A stretch of 25,653 nucleotides of DNA from Cyanobacteria bacterium UBA791 (GCA_002297005.1 DBIX01000008.1:4205-29857), one strand, 5' to 3'; shown: positions 1 to 8,272, numbered from the stretch's first letter. Program-made: numbers and translations. The notes: generated by a model not told the origin, from the sequence alone.

Positions 1-698
1 CTTTAACAGTTTCAGGACCTGTTGCAAAAACAGTTAAGGTTCAAATCCCTGTAAACTACTTAAGAAGATATTTCTTATTAAGAATGGACGATACTTTTGC
101 AAAAGCAAAATTAAGCTATTACGGAAAATATCAAAGAGCAAAATTACCAAAGGGCGCTATAAAAGTTGCTGAAATCAAACACCCAATCAGCAGAGCTACG
201 ACTGATGTTTTGAAAAACAGCGATAATTTAGTAGCAGAAACTGTATTCAAACTTGCAGGTGGAAAACACGTAAACGGCACTGGTAGTGCACCTTCTGCAA
301 TTGCAATGTTTAACACTTATTGTTCAATCAACAAACTTGATTGCTCTAAAATCAGACTAACAGACGGTAGCGGAGTTTCTAAAAACAACCTTATAACAGC
401 TGATTTTATGTCAGATTATATTGTAAAAACAACTAAAATCTTCGGACAAGAAAAACTTGAAGGTATGCTAACACAACCTAAAGAAGGCACTTTAACTAAC
501 AGATTTTTCAATATGCAAGGCAAACTTTGGGCTAAGACAGGCACTCTTTCAAACATAAGCGGTATTACAGGCTTGATGACAGCAAAGAGCGGTAAAACTT
601 ATGCCTTCAGCATTTACATCAATGACGGAAAATCAAGTGAAAGCAACAAAAAAATGCTTGAAGAATTTATCGTAAAAGCTGTTTATGACAAGTTCTAA
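1..698 (+). CDS. dacB: D-alanyl-D-alanine carboxypeptidase/endopeptidase (PBP4 family), 3' part only
   Basis: This is the C-terminal part of a penicillin-binding protein 4-type enzyme, which trims D-Ala from peptidoglycan peptides or cleaves cross-links in the periplasm. The reading frame is open from the first base, so the start and the SxxK nucleophile motif lie outside the window; the ATG at 84 is internal. Visible family motifs are S-D-N at 219-227 (followed by LVAETVFKLAG, matching the SxN loop context of S13 peptidases), the DGSGVSKNNL segment, and the K-T-G triad at 534-542 in WAKTGTLSNISG. The protein ends normally at 698. A bidirectional hairpin follows directly and is shared with the converging pheA. 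Family assignment is firm; whether it is mainly a carboxypeptidase or an endopeptidase cannot be told from this fragment. Confidence 0.9.
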   Translation, partial: LTVSGPVAKTVKVQIPVNYLRRYFLLRMDDTFAKAKLSYYGKYQRAKLPKGAIKVAEIKHPISRATTDVLKNSDNLVAETVFKLAGGKHVNGTGSAPSAIAMFNTYCSINKLDCSKIRLTDGSGVSKNNLITADFMSDYIVKTTKIFGQEKLEGMLTQPKEGTLTNRFFNMQGKLWAKTGTLSNISGITGLMTAKSGKTYAFSIYINDGKSSESNKKMLEEFIVKAVYDKF

Positions 699-725
699 CA
701 AGCATTAGGATATATTTTTCAAAAG

Positions 726-757
726 CACCACAAGCTATACAGCCATGTGGTGTTTTT
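726..757. terminator. Bidirectional intrinsic terminator between dacB and pheA
   Basis: CACCACA at 726-732 pairs with TGTGGTG at 746-752 (7 bp, 13-base loop), followed by five T on the plus strand and preceded by A-rich sequence that gives a weaker T tract on the minus strand. The right arm and loop lie inside the last codons and stop codon of pheA (stop at 735-737), so the pheA 3' end doubles as part of the dacB terminator. Confidence 0.7.
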
Positions 758-1598
758 CGTATGAACCTACAAATCTATAAAATTTAGCCTTAGCTTGAAT
801 TTCTTCTAAAGCATTATGAATTTTTTCCTCTTTACAATGTCCGTCAAAATCAACATAGAAAGTATATTCGCCAAATTTAGTTTTTGAAGGACGAGAATCA
901 ATATATGACAAATTAATATTATGTTTTGAGAAAACTTCAAGCATTTCTAACAACGCGCCTGATTTATTTTCTGTTGAAAACGCGATACTTGTCTTGTCGT
1001 TGCCTGTAACAGGAGTTTCGTAATCACCAATCAAAGCAAAACGAGTTTGGTTGTTAGGTTCGTCGTTAATATTTTCGCAAATAATATTCAAATTGTACAA
1101 TTGAGCTGTTTTTTTGCTACCAATTGCTGAATATGTAAGGTTATAACCGTCAAGCATACGTGCAGCTTCTGCCGTACTTGAAGCTCTTACAATATCCAAA
1201 TTCATTGGAAGTTGAGTTGAAATAAAGTTATGACATTGAGCAAGCGCTTGAGGATGAGAAATTACACCTGTAATGCTGTATAATTCAGTAACTTTAGACA
1301 ATAAGCAATGATGAATTGGAATAACCAACTCTGATAAAATTCTAATATTTGGATTTTTTGTTTTAATCAAACAATCGCTTGATTCTCTAACTGCGCCTTC
1401 AATTGAATTTTCAATCGGAATAACACCGATAGACATAGGATTATCATCAACATAATCAATTACGCGACTAATCATATTTAAAGGGTGTTCTTCAGGGTAA
1501 ATATCGTATTTATCCTTGAATTCGTCCTTTGCAATCTCTGCATAAGACCCACCAGGTCCTAAAAATGCAATTCGCATAACGTTTGATAAAAAATTCAT
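735..1598 (-). CDS. pheA: Prephenate dehydratase with C-terminal ACT domain
   Basis: Converts prephenate to phenylpyruvate in phenylalanine biosynthesis. The 287-residue protein has the monofunctional layout: catalytic periplasmic-binding-like lobes (about residues 8-190) and an ACT regulatory domain (about 203-285). Visible family marks are FLGPGGSYAE near the N-terminus, GVIPIENSIEG (58-68), SHPQALAQC (114-122) and the catalytic T-R-F at 185-187. The ACT domain has GALL (214-217) and DSRP (234-237), the equivalents of the GALV/ESRP motifs that bind phenylalanine, so feedback inhibition is expected. There is no fused chorismate mutase domain. I chose the ATG at 1598 over M8 because AAGGAG (1607-1612, minus strand) lies 8 bases upstream of it, whereas M8 has no ribosome-binding site. 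It diverges from the phosphohexomutase gene. Confidence 0.95.
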   Translation of the reverse strand: MNFLSNVMRIAFLGPGGSYAEIAKDEFKDKYDIYPEEHPLNMISRVIDYVDDNPMSIGVIPIENSIEGAVRESSDCLIKTKNPNIRILSELVIPIHHCLLSKVTELYSITGVISHPQALAQCHNFISTQLPMNLDIVRASSTAEAARMLDGYNLTYSAIGSKKTAQLYNLNIICENINDEPNNQTRFALIGDYETPVTGNDKTSIAFSTENKSGALLEMLEVFSKHNINLSYIDSRPSKTKFGEYTFYVDFDGHCKEEKIHNALEEIQAKAKFYRFVGSYEKHHMAV

Positions 1599-1626
1599 TG
1601 CTAATTCTCCTTGTTTTTATTATAAT
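1598..1626 (+). promoter_or_regulatory. Promoter of the phosphohexomutase-pheT operon
   Basis: TTGCTA (1598-1603), a 17-base spacer and a perfect TATAAT (1621-1626) form a sigma-70-type promoter. The expected start near 1633 leaves a leader of about 14 bases containing GGGAAG before the ATG at 1647. The -35 overlaps the pheA start codon and the -10 overlaps the pheA -10. Confidence 0.65.
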
Positions 1627-1633
1627 TTTACCA
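1619..1633 (-). promoter_or_regulatory. pheA promoter -10 region
   Basis: Read on the minus strand, TGGTAAAAT (1633-1625) is an extended -10, and a second TATAAT sits at 1624-1619. Either would start transcription 15-25 bases before the pheA ATG, leaving room for the AAGGAG site. No good -35 is visible. The element overlaps the -10 of the divergent phosphohexomutase promoter. Confidence 0.5.
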
Positions 1634-1646
1634 AAAGGGAAGAAAA

Positions 1647-3044
1647 ATGACAAACATAAAATTTGGGACAGACGGTTGGAGAGCCGTTGTAGGCGAAGAC
1701 TTTAATTCTGAAAATGTTACTCTAGCGACAAACGCAATTGCTAAGTACATTTCAGACAATTTCGGGTTGAACAAAAAAATTATTATTGGATACGACCCAA
1801 GAAACATGGCTGACGTATTCTCAAAACTTTGTGCAGACACTCTTGTACAAAAAGGTTTTTCTGTTCTATACAGCAAAAAAGTTATTCCGACACCTGTTTT
1901 AGCTTATAGCGCAAAACACTTAGACGCTTGCGCAATAATGTTTACTGCAAGTCACAACCCACCTAAATATTTAGGTTTGAAATTCATTCCAGATTACGCT
2001 GGTCCTGCAACTAGCGAAATTACAGATGAAATCGTTAAAAATATTGGCGAAAGCATTGAAAATAGCATTGACGGCTCTTTTGAATACTATGATTTTTCAA
2101 AAGATTACTTCAAACACTTAGAAACTTTAATTGATTTCGATAGAATTAAAAAAGCAAAAATAGACATCATTTTTGACGGTCTATATTCAGCAACTATCGG
2201 ATATTTTGACAAAATTTTAAAAGACCATGGCATCAAGTTCAAAAGTCTACACATGAAACACGACCCTAATTTCGGTGGCGGTATGCCTGAACCAAAACCT
2301 CAATATATGCAAGAATTAATCGAAATGATTAAAAGCAAACATGGCTATGTTGGTTTTGCAAACGACGGTGACGGCGATAGATACGGCGTTATTGATGAAA
2401 AAGGCAACTACGTTACACCAAACGAAATTATGGCAATTTTATTGCTTCACTTGACTAAAAACAAAGGCTTAAAAGGTTCTTTAGTTAAAACTGTTGGTGG
2501 TAGTACTCTTTTAGACTTAATGGCTGAGAAAACAAATACAGAACTTGTAGAAACTGCAGTTGGTTTTAAACACGTAGGCGAAGCAATGAGAAAATACAAT
2601 CCAATCATTGCTGGTGAAGATTCTGGCGGACTTTCTATTCAAGGTCACATTCCAGAAAAAGACGGTATTTTAGCAAATTTATTAATTCTTGAAATGCTTG
2701 CTTATGAGGATAAAAAACTTTCAGAAATGTTAGAAGATTTATACGTTTTTGCGGGCAAAAAATACAAAAAAGATAGAATTGATTTGAAATTAACATCTGA
2801 TGATATGACTAAAAAAATCTTAGATTTATTCAAAGAAACTGATAAAGTTGAGGATTTGGTTGTTGCATCAAAAAATAAAAAAGATGGGGTTAAATTAGTA
2901 TTTACTGATGAAAGCTGGATTTTAGTACGTCCAAGTGGTACTGAACCACTTTTAAGAATTTATATTGAGGCAGAAACTCTTGAACAAATTTCTGCTATGA
3001 AAATTAAAATAGAAAAGTTTTACAATCAAGTTCTTTTGGGATAA
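1647..3044 (+). CDS. Phosphoglucomutase/phosphomannomutase family protein
   Basis: An alpha-D-phosphohexomutase that interconverts 1- and 6-phosphorylated sugars through a phosphoserine. The 465 residues show all four family signatures in order: the catalytic loop TASHNPP with the phosphorylated Ser at 102, the metal site DGDGDR (240-245), the sugar-binding loop GEDSGG (323-328), and the phosphate-binding loop RPSGTEP (428-434). The N-terminal KFGTDGWR is also typical. The sugar-loop form is compatible with glucose phosphate, but I cannot fix substrate preference between glucose, mannose and glucosamine, so I give no gene symbol. GGGAAG precedes the ATG. It has its own promoter and is followed 38 bases later, with no terminator, by pheT, suggesting co-transcription. 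Confidence 0.93.
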   Translation: MTNIKFGTDGWRAVVGEDFNSENVTLATNAIAKYISDNFGLNKKIIIGYDPRNMADVFSKLCADTLVQKGFSVLYSKKVIPTPVLAYSAKHLDACAIMFTASHNPPKYLGLKFIPDYAGPATSEITDEIVKNIGESIENSIDGSFEYYDFSKDYFKHLETLIDFDRIKKAKIDIIFDGLYSATIGYFDKILKDHGIKFKSLHMKHDPNFGGGMPEPKPQYMQELIEMIKSKHGYVGFANDGDGDRYGVIDEKGNYVTPNEIMAILLLHLTKNKGLKGSLVKTVGGSTLLDLMAEKTNTELVETAVGFKHVGEAMRKYNPIIAGEDSGGLSIQGHIPEKDGILANLLILEMLAYEDKKLSEMLEDLYVFAGKKYKKDRIDLKLTSDDMTKKILDLFKETDKVEDLVVASKNKKDGVKLVFTDESWILVRPSGTEPLLRIYIEAETLEQISAMKIKIEKFYNQVLLG

Positions 3045-3082
3045 ACTGAAAGTAAGATTTAGCAAATAGAAAGAGGGAAGAA

Positions 3083-5545
3083 ATGAAAGTTTCAATAAAT
3101 TGGTTAAATGAATTTGTAGATATTTCAGATATTGATGTAAAAGAAATTGCTCATGAACTTACTATGAGCGGATTAGAAGTAGAGGCAATTGAGGAAGTAA
3201 AACCTGCTTTTACAAATATTATTACAGCTAGAATTGAAAAAATTAATCAACATCCAAATGCTGATAAATTACATTTAGTTGATGTAAACATTGGTACAGA
3301 AGTAAAAACAGTAGTTTGTGGTGCTCAAAACATTGCAGAGGGTCAAATTATCCCTTACGCATCAGTTGGTTCACAAGTCCTTGACCGTAAAACAGGTGAA
3401 ACTTTCACATTAACACCTGCAACAATTAGAGGTGTTGAATCTCAAGGTATGTTATGTTCTTCTGATGAACTTGGTTTAGCTGATAGAAATTATCAAGAAG
3501 AAGACGGTATTTTAATCTTAAACAGATTATTTGATAATATTGAATTGGGTGCAAAATTAGAAGATGTTTTACATCTTGAAAATGATATGGTTATTGATGT
3601 AGCTCCAACTGCAAACAGAGGTGACGAAATGTCAGTTCTTGGTATTGCTAGAGAAATTGCTACTCTTTTCAATAAACCTCTTAAATTTTCACCTCTTGAA
3701 AGCACTCAAGATTTAACTACAAACGAATTTGAAGTAGAAATTAAAGATACAGATGTTTGTAAATATTATTCAGTTGGTATTTTAAAAGATATTAAAATCA
3801 AACCATCTCCAGACTGGATGCAAAACAGATTAATATCTTCTGGTATCAGAGCAATCAACAATGTTGTTGATATTACAAACTACGTATTGTTAGAATATGG
3901 TACACCACTTCACGCATTTGATTTTGATAAATTAAATGGTTATTTATGTGTAAGAAGAGCTAATGAAGGCGAAAAACTTGTTACTCTTGATGAAGTGGAA
4001 AGAAATTTAACTCATGATAGCGTACTTATTGCAACAAAAGATGAAGCTGTTTGCTTAGGTGGTGTATTTGGCGGTGCTAATTCTGAAATTGATGACAATA
4101 CTAAAAACATTGCTTTAGAAGCTGCTTATTTCACTCCAGCATCAAATAGAAGAAGTGCAAGAAGTGTTGGCTATCGTTCAGAAGCAAGTGCAAGGTTTGA
4201 AAGAGGCGTTGACATTGAAGCTGTTAAACCAGCTTTAATGAGAGCTATGCAACTTTTAGTTGAACTTGCAGATGCTAAAATCACAGGTGTTGTAGAAACA
4301 GGTGAAAACAAACTTGAACCTTTAACTATCACTTTAAGATATAGCGAAGTTAAAAGAATTTTAGGTTGTGAAATTGAAGCTGAAAGATGCAATTCAATTT
4401 TGAATAACTTAGGTTTCAAATCTTGTGGTTCTAATGAAATCGCTGGCAAATTTGAAGTTCCATCTCACAGACGTGGTGATGTTGAAAGAGAAATTGACTT
4501 AATTGAAGAAATCGCAAGAATTAACGGTTATGATAAAGTTATGCCAATTGTTTCAACAGGTTCAGGTTCAGCTGAAATTACTTTTGAAGAAAGAGTTGTC
4601 AAGAAAATTCATAACACAATGTTATCTTCAGGCTTGAACGAACTTGTTACAACTTCATTAATCGGTAAACCATTACTTGACCAATACGGTTTAACTTATG
4701 ATGATGAAAAAGCTGTTAAAGTTGCAAATGTTCAAAGCGAAGATTATTCAATGCTTAGACAATGCTTATCAGCAAATATTTTAAGTATATTGAAAAACAA
4801 CTACGACCAAGGTATCAAAAACTTCTGGGGTTATGAAATTGGTAGAGTATATTTTAAAACTCACGAAGCAACTGAAAAGGATACAGGTGTTGAAGAAACA
4901 AGAAAACTTGCTGGTGTAATTACTGGTAATGTTCAAAACTCTAAATGGCAACATACAGAAGAAACTGATTTTTACACAGTTAAAGGTGTGTTTGAAAAAT
5001 TATTTAGCGAATTGAATTTAACAAACAGAGTTCAATATAATTTAACAAGTGATGTTGATATTATGCATCCATATAGAACTGCAGAAGTTAGCTTGTTATC
5101 AAAAACTCCTATCAAATTAGGTTTCTTTGGTGAACTTCATCCAAATTTAAGAAACAAAATGAAAATTAATCAACCAGTTTACATTTTTGAATTAAACTTG
5201 GAAGAAATTATCAAGGCTACACAACACACAATTCCTCATTACAAGGCATTACCTCAATTCCCAGAAGTACAAAGAGATATTGCATTTGTAATCGAAAATG
5301 ATGTTAAATATACTGACATTCAAAAAGTTATCAAAAAAGCTGTTCAAAACGACTTGTTCGTTAAGAGTGAAATCTTTGATATTTATATGGGAGAACATAT
5401 TAAAGAAGGTTTCAAGAGTGTAGCCTTCAGAATTTATATGCAAGATAAAAAAGCTACATTAAATGAAGAAACAATTGAATCTCAAATGAATTCAGTTAAA
5501 AATCAATTACAAAAAACATACGCAAACATTAGTTTCAGGGAGTAA
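3083..5545 (+). CDS. pheT: Phenylalanine--tRNA ligase beta subunit
   Basis: Beta subunit of the alpha2beta2 enzyme that charges tRNA-Phe in the cytoplasm. It carries tRNA recognition and editing, while catalysis is on PheS. At 820 residues it is full length for the bacterial type. Domains in order: N-terminal B1, EMAP/OB-fold tRNA-binding domain (about 40-150, with HPNADKLHLV), B3/B4 editing domain (about 215-390), B5 domain (about 405-475), the catalytic-like core, and the C-terminal anticodon-binding FDX-ACB domain (about 725-818, beginning near LPQFPEVQRDIAFV). The start is supported by AGAGGGAAG just before the ATG. The usual partner pheS is not adjacent: the gene upstream is a phosphohexomutase. 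The 3' end supplies the ribosome-binding site of the next gene. Confidence 0.97.
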   Translation: MKVSINWLNEFVDISDIDVKEIAHELTMSGLEVEAIEEVKPAFTNIITARIEKINQHPNADKLHLVDVNIGTEVKTVVCGAQNIAEGQIIPYASVGSQVLDRKTGETFTLTPATIRGVESQGMLCSSDELGLADRNYQEEDGILILNRLFDNIELGAKLEDVLHLENDMVIDVAPTANRGDEMSVLGIAREIATLFNKPLKFSPLESTQDLTTNEFEVEIKDTDVCKYYSVGILKDIKIKPSPDWMQNRLISSGIRAINNVVDITNYVLLEYGTPLHAFDFDKLNGYLCVRRANEGEKLVTLDEVERNLTHDSVLIATKDEAVCLGGVFGGANSEIDDNTKNIALEAAYFTPASNRRSARSVGYRSEASARFERGVDIEAVKPALMRAMQLLVELADAKITGVVETGENKLEPLTITLRYSEVKRILGCEIEAERCNSILNNLGFKSCGSNEIAGKFEVPSHRRGDVEREIDLIEEIARINGYDKVMPIVSTGSGSAEITFEERVVKKIHNTMLSSGLNELVTTSLIGKPLLDQYGLTYDDEKAVKVANVQSEDYSMLRQCLSANILSILKNNYDQGIKNFWGYEIGRVYFKTHEATEKDTGVEETRKLAGVITGNVQNSKWQHTEETDFYTVKGVFEKLFSELNLTNRVQYNLTSDVDIMHPYRTAEVSLLSKTPIKLGFFGELHPNLRNKMKINQPVYIFELNLEEIIKATQHTIPHYKALPQFPEVQRDIAFVIENDVKYTDIQKVIKKAVQNDLFVKSEIFDIYMGEHIKEGFKSVAFRIYMQDKKATLNEETIESQMNSVKNQLQKTYANISFRE

Positions 5546-5550
5546 TTTAG

Positions 5551-6198
5551 ATGAAAAAATATTTGTTATTACTATTAGCACTAATACTTATTAATGTTCC
5601 AGCATTAGCAGATGTTGTTCCATACTATGTTTCAAACGTAAGCTCAGAGGTTAGAGGTTTTTACCAAGCATCTAAAGATTTGACTATATACGAGCAACCA
5701 AATGCAAAGTCAAAAGTTCTTTTAAAATGTAATTGGGATTACAAACATTTTAACTGCCCAAATACATCAATGAGTAACTTGTTTTCTGTTTTTGTACAAG
5801 CAAAAGAATTAGCTTTTATGACAGTTACAGATGATATTGGTGACTGGATTGAAGTTATTTATGACAGAAACTCTAATAAAAAAGGTTGGATAAAAAAAGA
5901 TGAAACTGATCCATATAGATTTTTGAACTTGAGAACTTTTTATAACTTATATGGCAGAAAATATGGTATTTATTTATTAAAAGATGCTCCGCAAGAAGTA
6001 AGTATTTTAAGAACATCAACATCAGTTGATTCTCAAACATCAGGACAAATTGATAATCCTATAAAAATTCAGTTGCAAGCTGTAAAAGGTAACTGGCTAC
6101 TAATTAAAGTTATAGATGCAGATAAATCAACAAAAACAGGATATTTACAATGGAGAAATACAAACGGCGAAATCTACGCCTTTCCTGATATAAAATAA
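5551..6198 (+). CDS. Secreted protein with SH3-like (SH3b) segments, function unknown
   Basis: A 215-residue exported protein I cannot name more closely. Residues 1-20 form a clear Sec signal peptide with a leucine-rich core and an ALA^D cleavage site; there is no lipobox cysteine. The mature part begins with a segment resembling a bacterial SH3 domain (about 40-110): YEQPNAKSKVLL, then DDIGDWIEVIYD and KKGWIKKDE, the typical hydrophobic strand pairs and G-W turn. A second weaker SH3-like stretch lies near the C-terminus (GNWLLIKV, then TGYLQW). Such domains often bind peptidoglycan. The ATG is 5 bases after the pheT stop and its GGGAG site lies inside pheT, so translation is probably coupled. 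A strong terminator follows. SH3-like is an inference from pattern only. Confidence 0.65.
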   Translation: MKKYLLLLLALILINVPALADVVPYYVSNVSSEVRGFYQASKDLTIYEQPNAKSKVLLKCNWDYKHFNCPNTSMSNLFSVFVQAKELAFMTVTDDIGDWIEVIYDRNSNKKGWIKKDETDPYRFLNLRTFYNLYGRKYGIYLLKDAPQEVSILRTSTSVDSQTSGQIDNPIKIQLQAVKGNWLLIKVIDADKSTKTGYLQWRNTNGEIYAFPDIK

Positions 6199-6210
6199 AG
6201 ATATATAATT

Positions 6211-6240
6211 AAAAGACCAAGTTTCAAACTTGGTCTTTTT
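6211..6240. terminator. Strong bidirectional intrinsic terminator
   Basis: AAAAGACCAAGTTT (6211-6224) and AAACTTGGTCTTTT (6226-6239) are perfect inverted copies; in practice this gives a stem of about 12 bp with a small loop, flanked by A and T runs on both sides. It ends the pheT operon and, on the other strand, the operon finishing at 6267. Confidence 0.9.
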
Positions 6241-6266
6241 TATTTAAATTAAACATTTATTATTCT

Positions 6267-6989
6267 TTAGTATCCAACGCTTAAGCCGGCACAAAGGTTT
6301 ATGGATTGTCCTGTAATACCTCTAGCATCGTCTGAAAGCAAATATTTAATCAGTCTTGCTATTTCTTCAGGAGTTACAAAACGTTTTTGTGGAATGATTT
6401 CCATAATTTCTTCTTTTGAAAATTCAGAGTCTTCGATAGAGTCATTTCCCAATTCTGTGTCAACCCAGCCAGCATTTATTGTGTTAACTGTAATATTATC
6501 TTGTGCATTTTCTAGTGCTAAGGCTTTTGAAAATCCGATAAGAGCTGATTTAGAGGCTGAATATACTGATGCGTTGGCTTCTCCCATAACCCCTGAAATT
6601 GAACCAATGTTAACAATTCTACCCCATTTTTGTTCTTTCATGTTTTTTAAAACATATTTTGAAAGAATGATTGGAGCTTCAACATTGGTTCTAATAATAT
6701 CTCTTACTATGCTTTCGTTTTCGTCAACTAGTGCTGAATAGTTATAAATACCAGCATTGTTGATTAAAACATTTATACCGTTTGTTTGAATAAAATCTTT
6801 TGCACTTTCAACATCATTTAGCAAATCGCATTTTAAAACATCTTTAGCTCCTAGAACTTTTAATTCTTCTAGTTTTTCTCTATTTCTGGCAAGACCATAA
6901 ACTTCTCCGCAAGAAAGCATTTCTTCAAATATTTTTTTGCCAATGCCTCTAGTTGCACCAGTAACAAGAATTTTTTTATCCATTTTCAT
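6267..6989 (-). CDS. Short-chain dehydrogenase/reductase (FabG-like SDR)
   Basis: A classical NAD(P)-dependent SDR oxidoreductase of 240 residues. The Rossmann glycine motif TGATRGIG is at 10-17, NNAG at 77-80, the structural Asn at 102, and the catalytic Ser130, Tyr143 and Lys147 in SISG...YSASK, followed by INAGWVDTELG. The Arg in the glycine loop and the overall shape resemble 3-oxoacyl-ACP reductases, but many SDRs of unrelated function look like this, so the substrate is open. It is the last gene of a five-gene minus-strand operon and its start overlaps the stop of the preceding small gene by 8-14 bases. Either M1 (6989) or M3 (6983) could be the start; neither has a strong ribosome-binding site, which fits translational coupling. 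The 6211-6240 hairpin lies downstream. Confidence 0.88.
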   Translation of the reverse strand: MKMDKKILVTGATRGIGKKIFEEMLSCGEVYGLARNREKLEELKVLGAKDVLKCDLLNDVESAKDFIQTNGINVLINNAGIYNYSALVDENESIVRDIIRTNVEAPIILSKYVLKNMKEQKWGRIVNIGSISGVMGEANASVYSASKSALIGFSKALALENAQDNITVNTINAGWVDTELGNDSIEDSEFSKEEIMEIIPQKRFVTPEEIARLIKYLLSDDARGITGQSINLCAGLSVGY

Positions 6990-7305
6990 TTTCTTTCAAG
7001 TTTTCTATTAAAACATGTGATATAACACTATCAACAAGATATGATTGTTCTTCGTCTGATAATGTTTTTATAAATTGAAGAATAGTGAATAATTCAACGT
7101 TTTCATCGTACCATCTGTTATAAGTGTAATTACAAGGTTGAGCAATTTTGCTTATTTCTTCATCAAGATTAAAGTTAAATTCGTAAATTAAAATCTGTAA
7201 AAGGTGTTGAGCAAATGCATCTTGTACTTCTTCATCTTGTTCTTCTAAATAAGAAACTAATTCACTTAATTTTGGATTTTTGTCGTACCAACGTTTGTAA
7301 TACAT
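6976..7305 (-). CDS. Small protein with two RWYD-type repeats, function unknown
   Basis: I do not recognise this 109-residue protein. It is an internal duplication: residues 3-40 begin YKRWYDKNPKLSELVSYLEE and residues 62-100 begin YNRWYDENVELFTILQFIKT. Each continues through an acidic stretch (DEE) into an amphipathic helix ending LLQILI or ISHVLI. The repeats align over about 38 residues with one inserted position. There is no signal peptide or membrane segment; it is acidic and predicted helical, so a cytoplasmic interaction module is plausible. The ATG lies one base after the tcdA stop and its end overlaps the SDR start, so it is embedded in the operon and very likely translated. Function cannot be assigned. 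Confidence 0.75.
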   Translation of the reverse strand: MYYKRWYDKNPKLSELVSYLEEQDEEVQDAFAQHLLQILIYEFNFNLDEEISKIAQPCNYTYNRWYDENVELFTILQFIKTLSDEEQSYLVDSVISHVLIENLKENENG

Positions 7306-7306
7306 C

Positions 7307-8047
7307 TTATTTATTCCCCATAATCTTATTAACTATTATACTAGAAATAATAATTCCAGAGCAAGAGGCTACAAATGGAGTTGAAGACGGTGTAATCTTT
7401 CTAAACTCAACTTCTTCTCCGCCATTTGTTACAATATGTTCGGTATTTACAATTTTTTCAGGCTTTCTAGCTTTTTCGTTAGAAATAACAACTTCAATTC
7501 CAGAAGTTATACCTTTTTTTCCTAATTGGTACAAAATATTTTGAACAAAAGTATCTTTTTTGTTTTTTATTTCTGAAATATCGCAAGTGTAAAGCTCAAG
7601 AGGGTTAATTCTGTTTCCCGCTCCCATAGAACTTATTACGGGCACATTATTTTCATAACATTTTACTAGTAAGTTAACCTTTGATTTCATCGTATCTATT
7701 GCATCAACGACGTAATCAAGGTTTTTAAAATCAAAATTTTCTAAATAAAAATCAGTAATAACGTTTAATTTAATATAAGGATTAATATCTTTCAAACGTT
7801 TTTCAAAAAGTTCTGTTTTCTTCATTCCAATAGTAGAATGTAATGCAATTAATTGGCGATTAATGTTAGATTCTGAAACTGCATCAAAATCAATTATAGT
7901 CATAGAGCCAACACCAGCTCTAGCCAACATTTCGCAAGCAAATCCGCCAACTCCACCTAGACCAAAAACTGCAACTGATGTATTCTTAAGCTTGGACTGA
8001 ACTTCTTCACCCCAATACAATTCGTTTCTAGAAAATAGTTCAGACAT
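7307..8047 (-). CDS. tcdA: tRNA threonylcarbamoyladenosine dehydratase (ThiF/E1-like)
   Basis: An E1-like ATP-dependent enzyme that dehydrates t6A37 of ANN-decoding tRNAs to the cyclic ct6A form. The 246 residues show the ThiF-family nucleotide loop GLGGVG (29-34), DFD (53-55) with SNINRQ (60-65), then AIDTMKSKVNLL and SSMGAGNRINP, which are diagnostic for the TcdA/CsdL branch rather than ThiF or MoeB. The late segment with SNEKARKP and TPFVASCSG also fits TcdA. It lacks the CxxC zinc pairs of MoeB/ThiF. The ATG follows the secG stop with no gap (TAGATG), and the next gene starts one base after its stop, so it sits mid-operon. The link to secG is likely only organisational. Confidence 0.9.
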   Translation of the reverse strand: MSELFSRNELYWGEEVQSKLKNTSVAVFGLGGVGGFACEMLARAGVGSMTIIDFDAVSESNINRQLIALHSTIGMKKTELFEKRLKDINPYIKLNVITDFYLENFDFKNLDYVVDAIDTMKSKVNLLVKCYENNVPVISSMGAGNRINPLELYTCDISEIKNKKDTFVQNILYQLGKKGITSGIEVVISNEKARKPEKIVNTEHIVTNGGEEVEFRKITPSSTPFVASCSGIIISSIIVNKIMGNK

Positions 8048-8272
8048 CTAACCTACGATTCCAAAACCTAATAAGAATGTGCAAACTAGAAATACTGCAC
8101 TAACGTAAGCTGTTAATTTGTTTAAGCCCTTTTCTGCAGATTTTTGAGATGAAAACATTTGAGATGCTCCACCGATAGCTGCAATACCATCACCTTTTGG
8201 TGAGTGTAATAAGATTAATACTATTAATAATAAAGCTGAAACTATTTGTAATATCCAAATAAAAGCTAACAT
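8048..8272 (-). CDS. secG: Preprotein translocase subunit SecG
   Basis: Small membrane subunit of SecYEG that assists SecA-driven export. The 74 residues contain two transmembrane helices (about 3-22 and 52-72) joined by the conserved cytoplasmic loop. The segment LLHSPKGDG followed by IGGASQMF matches the cyanobacterial-type SecG signature closely. Length is normal. The start overlaps the end of the upstream Nudix-like gene by 7 bases, and its AAGGAG ribosome-binding site, 6-7 bases before the ATG, lies inside that gene. It abuts tcdA downstream. Confidence 0.95.
   Translation of the reverse strand: MLAFIWILQIVSALLLIVLILLHSPKGDGIAAIGGASQMFSSQKSAEKGLNKLTAYVSAVFLVCTFLLGFGIVG

Noticed and set aside
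6301..6741. 146-codon plus-strand frame opposite the SDR gene
   Set aside because: It is antisense to a gene with all SDR catalytic motifs, and its translation shows no recognisable domain.
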